From Pseudomonadales bacterium (GTDB lineage Bacteria; Pseudomonadota; Gammaproteobacteria; Pseudomonadales; Pseudohongiellaceae): a DNA stretch of 64,000 nt. Below are positions 9,040-18,670 of this stretch, one piece after another. The notes beneath the pieces were generated by a model, which had not been told where the DNA came from, did not search any database, and worked only from the letters and a program-made list of their open reading frames with translations. Each line of letters begins with the position of its first letter. The stretch's first letter is position 1. The stretch is taken from positions 86,846 to 150,845 of the forward strand of contig JAJEGU010000041.1 in NCBI GenBank assembly GCA_022819645.1, read 5' to 3'. Position numbers and translations under genes: made by a program.

Positions 9040-9816
9040 TCAATCGACCTCAAGGTCCATTTCGTAGCGGAAGTGCTCGGGGTTGTAGAGCGCCCGCAGG
9101 TAGTCGTGCATGCGCTCGCCTTCGGCGCTCTTGTTGTAGGAGCGGCGGGTCAGGCTCAGCAAGGGGCTGCCCTCGGCCACGGCCAGCACCCTGGCGGCCT
9201 CGGCGCCGGCGGCTTCTGCGCTCAGGGTCTGCTTGACATGAGTTACTTCGAGGCCCTTCTGACGGAAATAAGAAAGCCTGGGCGTCGTCTCGAATATCGC
9301 CGGTTTCGAAGGCATCTCCACTCCAGCGGTCCAGCTCGTGTAATAGCCGAAGTCGAGCCGGTCCCGCTGCCGCACCCGAACCAGGTGCAGGGCCTTCTCT
9401 CCCGGGTCAAGGTCCAGTTCGTCCCGCACCGCCTGGGGCGGTTCTTGCCAGCTGCAGCGGATTACCCGGGCGCGGCTGTTGCGCGCCATGGTCTCGATCT
9501 CCTGCAGCATGCCCACCAGGGGCGCCTTCACCGGTCGTGGCGAATACTTGTAGATGACATGGGTGCCCTTGCCCCGGCTGCGCGCAAGCAGACCCTCGCC
9601 GGCAAGATCGTCCATGGCGCGCTTGGCGGTGATCCGGGAGACCTTGAACAGATTTGCCAGCACTTCCTCGGTGGGCATACGGCTGCCGAATGGCAGGGTA
9701 CCGTCGAGTATCATCGTCTTCAGCAGGCTGTAGAGCTGGAAATACAGCGGCGTTGGCGAAGACTTGTCGAGTTCCTTGAAGCGGGACTCGTCGCTCAGGG
9801 TGTCGAAAACGTTCAC
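9040..9816 (-). CDS. GntR-family transcriptional regulator, HutC/UTRA type
   Basis: 258 residues starting with GTG (MNVFDTLSDESRF). The N-terminal winged helix spans about residues 20-85 (PLYFQLYSLLKTMI, MPTEEVLANLFKVSRITAKR). The C-terminal UTRA ligand-binding domain follows from about residue 95 to the end. UTRA regulators respond to small metabolites and usually repress the adjacent operon and themselves. The divergent side holds a palindrome (9827-9858), so autoregulation is likely. The binding protein-sensor-MFS operon lies downstream on the same strand and is the obvious candidate regulon. Confidence 0.9.
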   Translation of the reverse strand: MNVFDTLSDESRFKELDKSSPTPLYFQLYSLLKTMILDGTLPFGSRMPTEEVLANLFKVSRITAKRAMDDLAGEGLLARSRGKGTHVIYKYSPRPVKAPLVGMLQEIETMARNSRARVIRCSWQEPPQAVRDELDLDPGEKALHLVRVRQRDRLDFGYYTSWTAGVEMPSKPAIFETTPRLSYFRQKGLEVTHVKQTLSAEAAGAEAARVLAVAEGSPLLSLTRRSYNKSAEGERMHDYLRALYNPEHFRYEMDLEVD

Positions 9817-9826
9817 GGCGGGCCCG

Positions 9827-9858
9827 TTTGATATAGAAAGTTATAATGATATATCAAA
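9827..9858 (-). promoter_or_regulatory. Candidate GntR operator/promoter (TTTGATATA-N14-TATATCAAA)
   Basis: A perfect 9-bp inverted repeat, TTTGATATA and TATATCAAA, is separated by 14 bp containing TTATAA. It sits just upstream of the GntR start codon in the only AT-rich patch nearby, which is where a HutC-type autoregulator would bind. Confidence 0.6.
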
Positions 9859-9867
9859 GGTCCCTAG

Positions 9868-10027
9868 GAGTCTGCGCCACAGGAATTCGCGAAAGCGAAA
9901 ATTCGCTATCGCCGCGCCCCTGGCCGATCGATTGAGGCGAATATTGGTGAATATGCAACGAAATCGAACGGCCAGGGGCGTGGATGAGAGCGGATTTGCA
10001 GCCGTGAATTCCTACGGCGCAGGCTCC
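9868..10027. repeat. Long imperfect inverted repeat (about 160-nt hairpin)
   Basis: The outer arms are GGAGTCTGCGCCACAGGAAT (plus TCGCG) at 9868-9892 and the matching CGTGAATTCCTACGGCGCAG (plus GCTCC) at 10003-10027. The inner arms CGCCCCTGGCCGATCGATT (9915-9933) and AATCGAACGGCCAGGGGCG (9962-9980) match with one difference. The part between is partly complementary. The whole stretch can fold into one long rod with a loop of about 28 nt. It lies in the gene-free 9817-10275 region. The outer-arm motif recurs as short palindromes at 21784-21808 and 41810-41836. Confidence 0.75.
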
Positions 10028-10139
10028 CGGGGACAAATCCCGCTGCATTTGCATCCGGCAATTCTCATTATGGCAATGGGCGCGCTCACATCGGTGATCC
10101 TGCGCGCAGGCGCGGGCTCTCATCGCGTGGCCACTGCAA

Positions 10140-10224
10140 GGGAAGCTCTGATCAAGTCAGAGCTTCCCTGCGGCACATGGAAGATAATGAAAAACTCCAC
10201 GGATGGAGTTTTTCAGAGAATACC
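10140..10224. repeat. Four-hairpin repeat, copy A (modules 1 and 4)
   Basis: Module 1 (GGGAAGCTCTGA/TCAGAGCTTCCC) is joined by TGCGGCACATGGAAG directly to ATAATG and module 4 (GAAAAACTCC/GGAGTTTTTC), ending GAGAATACC. Modules 2 and 3 are missing cleanly. It lies just past the ppk1 stop codon, followed by a partial CATTCCGCG-type unit (10228-10250). Confidence 0.85.
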
Positions 10225-10275
10225 AGGAGATTCTGCGACTGCGCTTCGCTTCTTATCGGCTGCGCCGCCCGGGCC

Positions 10276-12441
10276 TCACCCCAGTTTCTCCAGCAGCTTT
10301 TGCTGAACCCCGGCTTCGCCGGGCTGGTTGGCGGTGAGCGGCAGGTATTCGCCGTCGGACTGGAGTTCCCAGCTTTGCACCCGCTCTTCGAGGTAGAGGT
10401 CTAGTTCGTCGACCACCCGCTTGGCGAGTTTGGGGTTGAGGATGGGAAAGCAGACTTCGATGCGGTTGGAGAGGTTGCGCTCCATCCAGTCGGCGCTGGA
10501 ACAGTAGACGCCGGGCTCGGAATTGCGGAAGCAATAGACCCGGGAATGTTCGAGGAAGCGACCGACGATGGAGACCACGCGGATATTCTCGCTGATGCGG
10601 GGCAGGCCGGGGCGCAGGCAGCAGATGCCGCGCACCACCAGGTCGATCTTCACCCCCGCCCGGGAAGCCGAATACAGCGCCCGGATCATTTGCGGGTCGG
10701 TAAGCGAATTCATCTTGGCCCTGATATAGGCGGGCTTGCCGGCCCTGGCGGCGCGCTTTTCCGCGTCGATCATCCTGATCATGGCCTTGCGCAGCCGGAA
10801 GGGCGCGTGAATCAGCAGCCGCGGCTGGATTTTCTTGCCCATGCCGGTGATCTGCTGGAACACCTTGTGCACGTCGGCGCAGATCGTTTCCTCCGCGGTG
10901 AGCAGGCTGTAGTCGGTGTACAGCAGCGAGTTCTTGCGGTGGTAGTTGCCCGTGCCGAGATGGGCGTAGCGCTTGAGCCCGCCGTTCTCCCGGCGCACGA
11001 AGAGCAACATCTTGGCGTGGGTCTTGTAGCCGAGCACGCCATACACCACCACCGCGCCGGATTCCTGCAGGATGCTGGCGAACTCGATATTCTCCTCTTC
11101 GTCAAAACGCGCCCGCAATTCGATCACCACGGTCACTTCCTTGCCCTTGTGGGCCGCTTCGGCGAGGGCTTCCACGAGTTCCGAGGATTCGTTGGTGCGG
11201 TACAGGGTCTGCTTGATCGACAGCACCGAAGGATCCTTGGCCGCCTCCCGCACCCACTGGATGATGGGCAGGAAGGACTGGAAGGGATGCAACAGCAACT
11301 GGTCCTCCTTGCCCACCGCGCTGAAGATATCCTGGCGCTTGCCGGCAAGCGCCGGCGGCAGCCCCGGCGAGAATTTGGGAAAGTGCAGCTCGGGCCGGTC
11401 GATCATGCCGAACAGGGCCACGAGCCGCTGCAGATTCACCGGGCCGTCGAGTTCAAACAGTTCGCTCTTGGCGAGGTCGAAACGGTCGAGCAGGAAATGG
11501 GTGAGCCGTTCCGGGCAGCCGCTGTCCACCTCAAGTTTGGTGGCCGCGCCAAAGCGGCGGCTGTGCAGCTTGTTGCGCAGCGCCGTCGCCACATCCTCCA
11601 CTTCCACATTGGACATTTCCAGATCGGCATTGCGGGTCACGCGGAACTGATGGCAGGCGGTGACTTCCATTCCGGGAAAGAACTCGCCCACGAATTCATG
11701 AATGATGGACGAAAGGAAAACGAAATTGTCGCCTTCCGGCGCGAATTCCGGGGGAATCTTGATCAGCCGCGGCAGGGAGCGGGGCGCCGGCACAATGGCC
11801 AGCCCGCTTTCCCGGCCGAATGCGTCCTTGCCTTCCAGCGACAGGATGAAGTTCAGGCTCTTGTTCACCAGGCGCGGAAAGGGGTGGGCCGGGTCGAGCC
11901 CGAGCGGGCTGATGACGGGAACCACTTCGTTGTCAAAATAGCCCTTGGCCCATTTCGCCAGTTTGGCGTTCCAGTCCTGGCGGCGGATGAAACGGATATT
12001 CTCCTGGGCCAGCGAGGGGAACAGATCCTCATTGAGAATGCGGTACTGCTCGTTCAGCGCCGCCCGCACCTGCTCGTGAATCTGGTTGAGAATCTGTTCG
12101 GGATACTTGCCGTCCGGGTCGGGCTTCTGCATGTCGTACTGGAGGCGCTTCTTCAGCCCGGACACGCGGATTTCAAAGAATTCGTCCAGATTGGAACTGA
12201 AAATCAGCAGGAACATCAGCCGCTCAAGCAGCGGATGCTCCCGGTTGCTCGCCTGGGAGAGCACCCGCAGATTGAACTTGAAATAGCTCAGCTCGCGGTT
12301 CTCGAAATAGCCGCCATGGCTCAGGTCGATGTCCTCGCCCTTGCCGAGATCATCGGTATGCAGATTGTCCAGCCCTTCGCCGGGATGTTCCGCCTCATTG
12401 GAAACAAGCTGCAAAGCTGGCATGGCGTCCGCCACGGTCAT
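10276..12441 (-). CDS. ppk1: Polyphosphate kinase 1
   Basis: Makes polyphosphate from ATP at the membrane/cytoplasm. The track ORF starts at 12549 (757 residues); 12477, 12465 and 12441 are other in-frame starts, and 12441 (MTVADAMPAL) is used here with low certainty. The N-terminal domain has YFENRELSYFKFNLRVL and FSSNLDEFFEIRVSGL. The middle has FQSFLPIIQWVREAA and IKQTLYRTNESS. The catalytic histidine is in GYKTHAKMLLF, and the second phospholipase-D-like half has RGICCLRPGLP and VGRFLEHSRVY. It is divergent from pstSCAB, linking phosphate uptake to storage. Confidence 0.95.
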   Translation of the reverse strand: MTVADAMPALQLVSNEAEHPGEGLDNLHTDDLGKGEDIDLSHGGYFENRELSYFKFNLRVLSQASNREHPLLERLMFLLIFSSNLDEFFEIRVSGLKKRLQYDMQKPDPDGKYPEQILNQIHEQVRAALNEQYRILNEDLFPSLAQENIRFIRRQDWNAKLAKWAKGYFDNEVVPVISPLGLDPAHPFPRLVNKSLNFILSLEGKDAFGRESGLAIVPAPRSLPRLIKIPPEFAPEGDNFVFLSSIIHEFVGEFFPGMEVTACHQFRVTRNADLEMSNVEVEDVATALRNKLHSRRFGAATKLEVDSGCPERLTHFLLDRFDLAKSELFELDGPVNLQRLVALFGMIDRPELHFPKFSPGLPPALAGKRQDIFSAVGKEDQLLLHPFQSFLPIIQWVREAAKDPSVLSIKQTLYRTNESSELVEALAEAAHKGKEVTVVIELRARFDEEENIEFASILQESGAVVVYGVLGYKTHAKMLLFVRRENGGLKRYAHLGTGNYHRKNSLLYTDYSLLTAEETICADVHKVFQQITGMGKKIQPRLLIHAPFRLRKAMIRMIDAEKRAARAGKPAYIRAKMNSLTDPQMIRALYSASRAGVKIDLVVRGICCLRPGLPRISENIRVVSIVGRFLEHSRVYCFRNSEPGVYCSSADWMERNLSNRIEVCFPILNPKLAKRVVDELDLYLEERVQSWELQSDGEYLPLTANQPGEAGVQQKLLEKLG

Positions 12442-12645
12442 GTCTGGTCTCGCATTTCCTCCCATCCGGCGGGACATACTAGCACCATCGGGGCAGTCTC
12501 CTGAAATTTCCAAGGACTTCACGACTTCACAGGACATCCATCCGGGCAAGATCGCGCCGTGCCGGAGTTATCGGGATCCTGGTCGGCGTTTTCCGCGCTT
12601 TGCCTGGATGTCTTACACTATGGCGCTGAGTTTTCGCCTTGGGTA

Positions 12646-13638
12646 TTGCCATTGAATCTGCCTGGTACGCTTTGCCTGTGCTGGCTTTTGCTGCTGGCGG
12701 CGGCGCCCTATGCGGCTTTGGGGGCTGAGGATCTGGAGGAGTATCAGGCGGTGAGCGGGGTCTCCGGGACCTTGTCTGCGACTGGCTCGGATACGGTTGC
12801 CAATCTGATGACCTTGTGGGCCGGGGAATTCCGGCGGATTTATCCCAATGTCAATATCCAGATTCGGGCCACGGGCTCTTCCGCCGCGCCCACGGCGCTC
12901 ACCGAGACCACCGCGAGCATCGGCCTGATGAGCCGCAACATGCGACGCAATGAAGTCGAGTCATTCACCGCTCGCTATGGTTATCCGCCCACGCCGTTGC
13001 CGGTGGCGCTGGATGCGCTGGCGATTCTGGTGCATCGCGACAATCCCCTGCCGAGCATCAGCCTGGCCGAGATCGATGCGGTTTTTTCCGCGACCCTGCG
13101 TTGCGGCGCGAACCGCCGCCTGGAACGCTGGGACGAACTTGGGCTGTCCGACTCCTTTGGGTTGGCCGGGGGGGAAATACTCGCATTCGGCCGCAATTCG
13201 GTTTCAGGCACTTACGGCTTCTTCAAGGAGACCGCCCTGTGCCGTGGTGATTTTTACTCTGGCGTCAACGAGTTGTCGGGCTCGGGCGCCCTGGTGCAGG
13301 CGATTGGCTCGACGCGAAACGGGATTGGCTATGCCAGCATCGCCTTCACAACGCCAGGCGTTCGCATGACGCCCGTGCGCTGGCTCCGGAACGGCTTGGA
13401 GAGTACTGCCATGCCGAGTGAGGCGACGGCGGGTGGCTATCCCTTTTCCCGCTACCTGTTCTTCTACGTCAACCAGCCTCCCGGGGGGGTGCTGCCGCCG
13501 TTGGAGCGCGAGTTCATCCGTATGGTGCTGTCCCGGGATGGCCAGCAGATCGTTTCCCGCAGCGGTTATATTTCCCTGCCTGCGGCGCTGGCGGCGGAAT
13601 CCCTGGCCGGTATCGCCAATTCCCGGGCGACCGAATGA
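12646..13638 (+). CDS. pstS: Phosphate ABC transporter, periplasmic binding protein
   Basis: The track ORF opens at GTG 12559. The signal peptide (LPGTLCLCWLLLLAAAPYAALGA) lies further in, so a TTG at 12646 or 12652 is more likely. The mature protein has SGTLSATGSDTVANLM, IQIRATGSSAAPTAL and GLMSRNM, the PstS-type phosphate-contacting loops, then GRNSVSGTYGFFKE. It captures phosphate for PstCAB. It overlaps pstC by 4 nt (ATGA). No clear Shine-Dalgarno sequence decides the start. Confidence 0.88.
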   Translation: MPLNLPGTLCLCWLLLLAAAPYAALGAEDLEEYQAVSGVSGTLSATGSDTVANLMTLWAGEFRRIYPNVNIQIRATGSSAAPTALTETTASIGLMSRNMRRNEVESFTARYGYPPTPLPVALDALAILVHRDNPLPSISLAEIDAVFSATLRCGANRRLERWDELGLSDSFGLAGGEILAFGRNSVSGTYGFFKETALCRGDFYSGVNELSGSGALVQAIGSTRNGIGYASIAFTTPGVRMTPVRWLRNGLESTAMPSEATAGGYPFSRYLFFYVNQPPGGVLPPLEREFIRMVLSRDGQQIVSRSGYISLPAALAAESLAGIANSRATE

Positions 13639-15947
13639 ACGCTGGAGTGAAGCGCAAGCGGCAGAATGAATCGGCAGCGAATGGCGGCGCCGCCGGCAAG
13701 CGCAAGCCGAAAGCCAAACGGGCGCGGCAGCGGCTGCTGCGTTACGCCGCCCGCCGCCGGCTCTGGGACCGGGCGGCGAGAGCCGTGGTTTCCATTGGCG
13801 GCTTGGGCATTATCAGTTCTATTTTGCTGATTTTCTTTTATCTCGTGTACGAGGTGCTGCCGCTGTTTGGCGGCGCCGATGCGGGAGACGCGGAAATCCT
13901 GCCGCAAGTCGTGGCGGGCGAGGCGGTATGGCTGGAAGCCGACTCCGGCGCCGGAGTGGCCTTGCGGGTCGACGAGCAGGGACTGGCGTCCTTCTTTGAC
14001 CTGAATACGGGGAATCTGCTGGATACCGAGGCGCTTGCCGCTCCTTCCGGCGCCGCGCTGACCGCCATGGCCCGGGATTCCGCGGGAAGCGGCCTGTTCG
14101 CTGCGGGTTTCGATGACGGCAGCGTGGTGGTGGCCGGCTGGGATGCGGCGCCGGAAGCGGGTTCGATTGCCCCGCGGCTGGAATATCCCCTGGGTCCGCG
14201 ATCCCTGGCGGTGCTGGACGGTCGGGCGGTGAGCGCCGTGGGATTACGCAGCGTCCAGGGTGGCATCAGCATCGCTGCGGTAGGCGATGACGGGCCGGTC
14301 GCGCTGCTGGAACAAACCTTCGATAGCGGCCCACCGGGTTTGCCGGCGTTGCCGCGGACCGGCGCCGAAAACCGGCGTCGGGAGTTTTTCGTCGGCAATA
14401 TTCAGCCAGAAAATATCCTGTTGCCCCAGGACCCGCGCTGGATGTTGCTGCTGACCGCAACGGGCGAACTCAATCTGCTTGCCATCGGCGCCGGAAACCA
14501 GGCGGAAATTGTCGATGCCGCGTCGCTGGTCCCCACTTCCGGCAGCCTGGGCGAAGTGCGCCTGCTCGCCGGTGGCATGTCCCTGATTGCAGCGGACCAC
14601 AGCGGTCGCGTGACCCAGTGGTTCATTGTGGTGGAAGACGGCCGGGCAAGTATGGAGCCGGTACGGGAATTCGCCCTGTTCGACAGCGCCATAGCCGCCC
14701 TCGATGGGGAGCGGGGCCGTCGGGTCTTTGCGGCGGTCAGCGCCAGCGGCGAGATTGCCCTGGTCAACGTTACCGCCGAAACCGTGAGTTTTCCCGGCCA
14801 GTGGGACAGCCCGGGGGTGCGCGCCGCGGCGCTTGCTCCGGCGGGTGATTTGCTGTTGCTGGAGGACGTTGCGGGAAGTCTCGCAAGCTGGCGCATCGAC
14901 AATCCCCATCCAGAATTCTCCCTGTCGGCGCTGTGGAGCGAAACCTGGTACGAGAATTATCCCGAACCGGCCCTGGTTTGGCAGACTACGGCGGCGGACG
15001 ACGCCCTGGAGCCAAAATACAGCTTGGCGCCATTGACTTTCGGCACCCTCAAGGCCGCCCTGTACGCCATGTTGTTCGCGGCGCCCCTGGCGATTTGCGC
15101 CGCGGTGTTCACCGGCTATTTCATGCCGCCCGGCGCGCGGCGCCAGATCAAGCCGTTGATCGAACTCATGGAAGCCCTGCCCACGGTGGTGATCGGCTTT
15201 CTCGCCGGGCTTTGGCTGGCGCCGCTGGTGGACGCCAATCTCATGGCCCTGGCGCTGGGGGCCCTGCTGTTGCCGCTGGGGGTTCTGCTGGCGAGTCTGG
15301 CCATGGCGCGATTGCCGGAACGCCTTGACCTGGAGTGGCGGGAAGGCTGGCAGGCGCTGGCCCTGGCGCCGGTATTGCTGCTGGCCGGCGCACTCGCCTG
15401 GCTGCTCGCGCCAAGTGTGGAAGAGCTGCTCTTCGCCGGCGGCCTCAAGGACTGGCTATTGCAGCGCTGGGGGCTGGATTATGTCTCGCGCAATGCCCTG
15501 ATCGTCGGCGCCGCCATGGGGTTTGCGGTGATTCCGGCGATTTACTCCATCGCCGATGATGCCATATTCACCGTGCCCCGCCACCTCAGCAACGGCGCCC
15601 TGGCGATTGGCGCCAATCGCTGGCAAACCCTGAGCTGGCTGATCCTGCCGGCGGCGGCGCCCGGCATTCTCAGTGCGTTGATGATCGGTTTCGGCCGCGC
15701 CATCGGAGAAACCATGATCGTGCTCATGGCCACGGGCAATACGCCGATCATGGACGCCAACCTGTTCGAGGGCATGCGCAGCCTGGCGGCCAATCTGGCC
15801 ATCGAGATTCCCGAATCCGAAGTCGGCAGCAGCCACTACCGGATCCTGTTTTTCGCCTCCCTGGTGCTGCTGCTGTTCACCTTTGTCATCAACTCGGCGG
15901 CTGAACTCGTGCGCCAGCGCCAGCGCCGGAAGTACCGGATGATATGA
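13635..15947 (+). CDS. pstC: Phosphate ABC transporter permease with large periplasmic insertion
   Basis: 770 residues, far longer than E. coli PstC (about 320). A basic cytoplasmic N-terminus precedes one helix (IGGLGIISSILLIFFYLVYEV). About 400 periplasmic residues with propeller-like repeats follow (FDLNTGNLL, AVSASGEIALVNV). The MetI-type permease core then begins near residue 470 (FGTLKAALYAMLFAAPLAI), with the coupling loop GANRWQTLSWLILPAAAPGI. This long form is usual in Pseudomonas-like gammaproteobacteria. It is translationally coupled to pstS and pstA. Confidence 0.93.
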   Translation: MNAGVKRKRQNESAANGGAAGKRKPKAKRARQRLLRYAARRRLWDRAARAVVSIGGLGIISSILLIFFYLVYEVLPLFGGADAGDAEILPQVVAGEAVWLEADSGAGVALRVDEQGLASFFDLNTGNLLDTEALAAPSGAALTAMARDSAGSGLFAAGFDDGSVVVAGWDAAPEAGSIAPRLEYPLGPRSLAVLDGRAVSAVGLRSVQGGISIAAVGDDGPVALLEQTFDSGPPGLPALPRTGAENRRREFFVGNIQPENILLPQDPRWMLLLTATGELNLLAIGAGNQAEIVDAASLVPTSGSLGEVRLLAGGMSLIAADHSGRVTQWFIVVEDGRASMEPVREFALFDSAIAALDGERGRRVFAAVSASGEIALVNVTAETVSFPGQWDSPGVRAAALAPAGDLLLLEDVAGSLASWRIDNPHPEFSLSALWSETWYENYPEPALVWQTTAADDALEPKYSLAPLTFGTLKAALYAMLFAAPLAICAAVFTGYFMPPGARRQIKPLIELMEALPTVVIGFLAGLWLAPLVDANLMALALGALLLPLGVLLASLAMARLPERLDLEWREGWQALALAPVLLLAGALAWLLAPSVEELLFAGGLKDWLLQRWGLDYVSRNALIVGAAMGFAVIPAIYSIADDAIFTVPRHLSNGALAIGANRWQTLSWLILPAAAPGILSALMIGFGRAIGETMIVLMATGNTPIMDANLFEGMRSLAANLAIEIPESEVGSSHYRILFFASLVLLLFTFVINSAAELVRQRQRRKYRMI

Positions 15948-17632
15948 AGCGATCCCTTGCCAACTGGCTGGACAGCGGCGCCCCCTGGGTCTGGATCAAT
16001 GCCGGCGCGGTGACCCTGTGCCTGGCCATGGTGTTCGCCCTGCTGCTCCTGCTGGGGGTGAAGGGGCTGGGACATTTCTGGCCGCGCCCCGTATTGCAGG
16101 CCACGTATCTTGCGGCGGAGCCTCCGGCAACCATTATCGGTGAGCTTGCCGCAAGCGAAACCATTGCCGCCGGCGAGTTGAATCCCGTTGCGCCGGAGGA
16201 AGATCAAGACGAAATCGAGCGGCAACTGCTCAAGCTCGGCAACCGTGACATCACCGGCAGCAATTTCGCCTGGGTGTTTACCGGGCTCCTGGAGGATGTC
16301 AGCTTTCCCGCCGAACTGGCCGTGCTGGAACGCAGGGAATGGGGCAATCTGTACGGCTATCTGGACGGATTGCGGCAGGCGGGCGCAGCGGTACTGCCTG
16401 CGGGAGCGTCGGACGGGACCGGCGAGGCCCGCTGGAGTGAGTTGCATGTGCGCCTCGACCGGGCGCGGGATTTGCGCCGGGAAATCGAGCGCATTGAACG
16501 ATCCATCATCGCGGACATCAATTTCGGCATGGAACGCCTGCGGCTGGAGGAACGACGGCTTGCCCTCGCCGGCGGCGACAGCGCCGGCGCCCTGCGGGAA
16601 AACGCCAGGCAGCGCGAAGCCTTTGACGCGCAGTACGCCGAAATTCGCCTGCGGCTGCTGGAACTCAACCGGCAGATTCAGCGCGATACGGCGCTGTTCC
16701 GCATCGCCGACGGCAGCGTGGTGGAAATTCCCGTAGCCGATATTGTCCGGGCGTATCGCCCCAATGCCATGGGCTGGGCGGAATCGTTGGGGATGTATTT
16801 TGAGCGGCTGATGGAATTCCTCAGCGGCAATCCCCGGGAGGCCAACACCGAGGGGGGATTGCTGCCGGCGCTATATGGCACCGCCATGATGGTGATGTTG
16901 ATGTCGGTGATTGTAACGCCGCTTGGCGTGGTGGCGGGAGTGTATCTCAGCGAGTACGCCCCCCGGGGCTGGCTGACGCGGATCATCCGGGTATCGGTGA
17001 ACAATCTGGCCGGGGTGCCTTCCATTGTCTACGGCATGTTCGGCCTGGGTTTTTTCATCTATCTGGCTGGAGGCGAGATCGACCGGCTGTTTTATGCCGA
17101 ATCCCTGCCGGCGCCGACATTCGGCACCCCGGGTCTGCTCTGGGCTTCCCTCACCCTGGCGCTGCTTACCCTGCCCGTGGTCATCGTCGCCACCGAGGAG
17201 GGCCTGGGCAATGTTCCCGCTTCCTTGCGGGAAGCGAGCCTGGCGCTTGGCGCGACCCAGTTCGAGACCCTGTGGCGGGTGGTGCTGCCCCTGGCGCGGC
17301 CTTCCATGCTCACCGGGCTGATTCTCGCCGTGGCCCGGGCCGCGGGGGAAGTTGCCCCGCTCATGCTCGTGGGGGTGGTCAAGCTGGCGCCTTCGCTGCC
17401 CCTGGACACCCAGTTTCCCTACCTGCACCTGGAACAGCAGTTCATGCACCTGGGCTACCATGTGTTCGACCTCGCCACCCAGAGCCCCAATGTGGAGGCC
17501 GCCATGCCACAGGCATTTGCCACCGCCTTTCTGCTAGTCGCCGTGGTGACCGCGCTGAACCTGAGCGCGGTGGTGTTGCGCGGGCGGCTGCGGGAACGCT
17601 ACCGGGCCATGGACACCGGAGCCTGGGTATGA
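15944..17632 (+). CDS. pstA: Phosphate ABC transporter permease, long form
   Basis: 562 residues, also longer than the E. coli protein. After one helix comes a periplasmic, partly coiled-coil segment (about residues 170-260: [25 protein letters not shown]). The permease core starts near residue 300 ([20 protein letters not shown]) and includes the coupling loop [20 protein letters not shown]. It pairs with PstC to form the phosphate channel. It overlaps pstC and pstB by 4 nt on each side (ATGA). Confidence 0.93.
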   Translation: MKRSLANWLDSGAPWVWINAGAVTLCLAMVFALLLLLGVKGLGHFWPRPVLQATYLAAEPPATIIGELAASETIAAGELNPVAPEEDQDEIERQLLKLGNRDITGSNFAWVFTGLLEDVSFPAELAVLERREWGNLYGYLDGLRQAGAAVLPAGASDGTGEARWSELHVRLDRARDLRREIERIERSIIADINFGMERLRLEERRLALAGGDSAGALRENARQREAFDAQYAEIRLRLLELNRQIQRDTALFRIADGSVVEIPVADIVRAYRPNAMGWAESLGMYFERLMEFLSGNPREANTEGGLLPALYGTAMMVMLMSVIVTPLGVVAGVYLSEYAPRGWLTRIIRVSVNNLAGVPSIVYGMFGLGFFIYLAGGEIDRLFYAESLPAPTFGTPGLLWASLTLALLTLPVVIVATEEGLGNVPASLREASLALGATQFETLWRVVLPLARPSMLTGLILAVARAAGEVAPLMLVGVVKLAPSLPLDTQFPYLHLEQQFMHLGYHVFDLATQSPNVEAAMPQAFATAFLLVAVVTALNLSAVVLRGRLRERYRAMDTGAWV

Positions 17633-18438
17633 ACGGCGGGGAATTCAGTGAACTCAATCCGGATGCGGACGGCGTAAGGCCCGAGCCCTGCCTGGAAACG
17701 CGCAATCTCAGCCTGCGCTATGCCGGCAACCGGCGCGCCCTGAACAAGGTCAGGCTGACGATTCCCCGGCAAAGGGTGACCGCGCTGATCGGGCCGAGCG
17801 GCTGCGGCAAGACCAGCCTGCTGCGCTGCTTCAACCGGCTCAATGATCTGGTGGATGATTGCGTGATCACCGGCAGGGTGCGGCTTGATGGCAAGAATAT
17901 CTATGCCGCCAAGGTCGATGTGACCGAGTTGCGGCGACGGGTGGGGATGGTGTTCCAGAAACCCAATCCCTTTCCCAAGTCGATCTACGAAAATGTTGCC
18001 TTTGGCCTGCGCATCCGCGGCATCAAATCGCGCCGCCGGCTCGATGAAATCGTGCAGGAATCGCTCAGCGCCGCGGCGCTCTGGGACGAAGTCAAGGACC
18101 GCCTGCACAAGAGCGCCCTGGAGCTTTCCGGCGGCCAGCAGCAGCGCCTGGTCATTGCCCGCACCCTGGCGGTTGCGCCCGAAGTCTTGCTGCTCGATGA
18201 ATCCGCCTCGGCGCTGGACCCGATTTCAACCCTGAAAATCGAGGAACTGATCAGCGAACTGAAAAAGAACTACACTATCGTCATCGTCACCCATAATCTG
18301 CAACAGGCGGCCCGGGTCGCGGACTACACAGCCTTCATGGACATGGGCGAACTGGTGGAGTTCGATACCACAGCCAGAATCTTCACCAACCCGGTAAAAC
18401 GCCGCACAGAAGAGTATGTAACTGGTAGGTATGGGTGA
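17629..18438 (+). CDS. pstB: Phosphate ABC transporter ATPase
   Basis: The start at 17629 overlaps the pstA stop (ATGA) and gives 269 residues; the track ORF start is inside pstA. Walker A is GPSGCGKTS, the signature is LSGGQQQR and Walker B is [13 protein letters not shown]; the residue after the DE pair is Ser where most ABC ATPases have Pro. The C-terminus EEYVTGRYG is typical of PstB. No phoU follows; instead the operon runs straight into a repeat block, so phoU is presumably elsewhere. Confidence 0.95.
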   Translation: MNGGEFSELNPDADGVRPEPCLETRNLSLRYAGNRRALNKVRLTIPRQRVTALIGPSGCGKTSLLRCFNRLNDLVDDCVITGRVRLDGKNIYAAKVDVTELRRRVGMVFQKPNPFPKSIYENVAFGLRIRGIKSRRRLDEIVQESLSAAALWDEVKDRLHKSALELSGGQQQRLVIARTLAVAPEVLLLDESASALDPISTLKIEELISELKKNYTIVIVTHNLQQAARVADYTAFMDMGELVEFDTTARIFTNPVKRRTEEYVTGRYG

Positions 18439-18575
18439 GGCCCGGTCGGCGCAGCCGATGAGAAGCGCAGCTTCTCAAGGGCCGAACGGCTCGCCATGGG
18501 CGAGGGCAAGCGTTTACGAAGCGCAGCTTCGTGCGCAGTCCCGAGCGGCGCCGGGCTATGCTCGGCGGCTGGACT
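18432..18575 (+). repeat. AAGCG-type hairpin repeat, double unit
   Basis: Two small perfect hairpins, GAGAAGCGCAGCTTCTC and CGAAGCGCAGCTTCG, are followed by GCCGGGCTATGCTCGGC. The segment GGCAAGCGTTTACGAAGCGC with its downstream part recurs at 32228-32304 and, inverted, at 47264-47470. It fills the pstB-gshB interval. Confidence 0.75.
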
Positions 18576-18670
18576 GGCGAGATGTCAATTTCAATACGAC
18601 GCCCCTTGAGACCAAATCCGTTCAGATGCACAATGCCGCCCAACCCAATCCCGCAACCAAGCCAAGCAAA

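Noticed and set aside
12500-12560. Pho box between ppk1 and pstS (direct repeat CTTCACGACTTCAC)
   Set aside because: Spacing of the two TTCAC units is 8 bp, not the 11-bp period of PhoB sites, and CTGTCAT is not present.
18431-18670. Longer gshB start used by the ORF track
   Set aside because: The additional codons are translated repeat; MSVNLGVVMDPI at 18671 matches the known GshB N-terminus and length.
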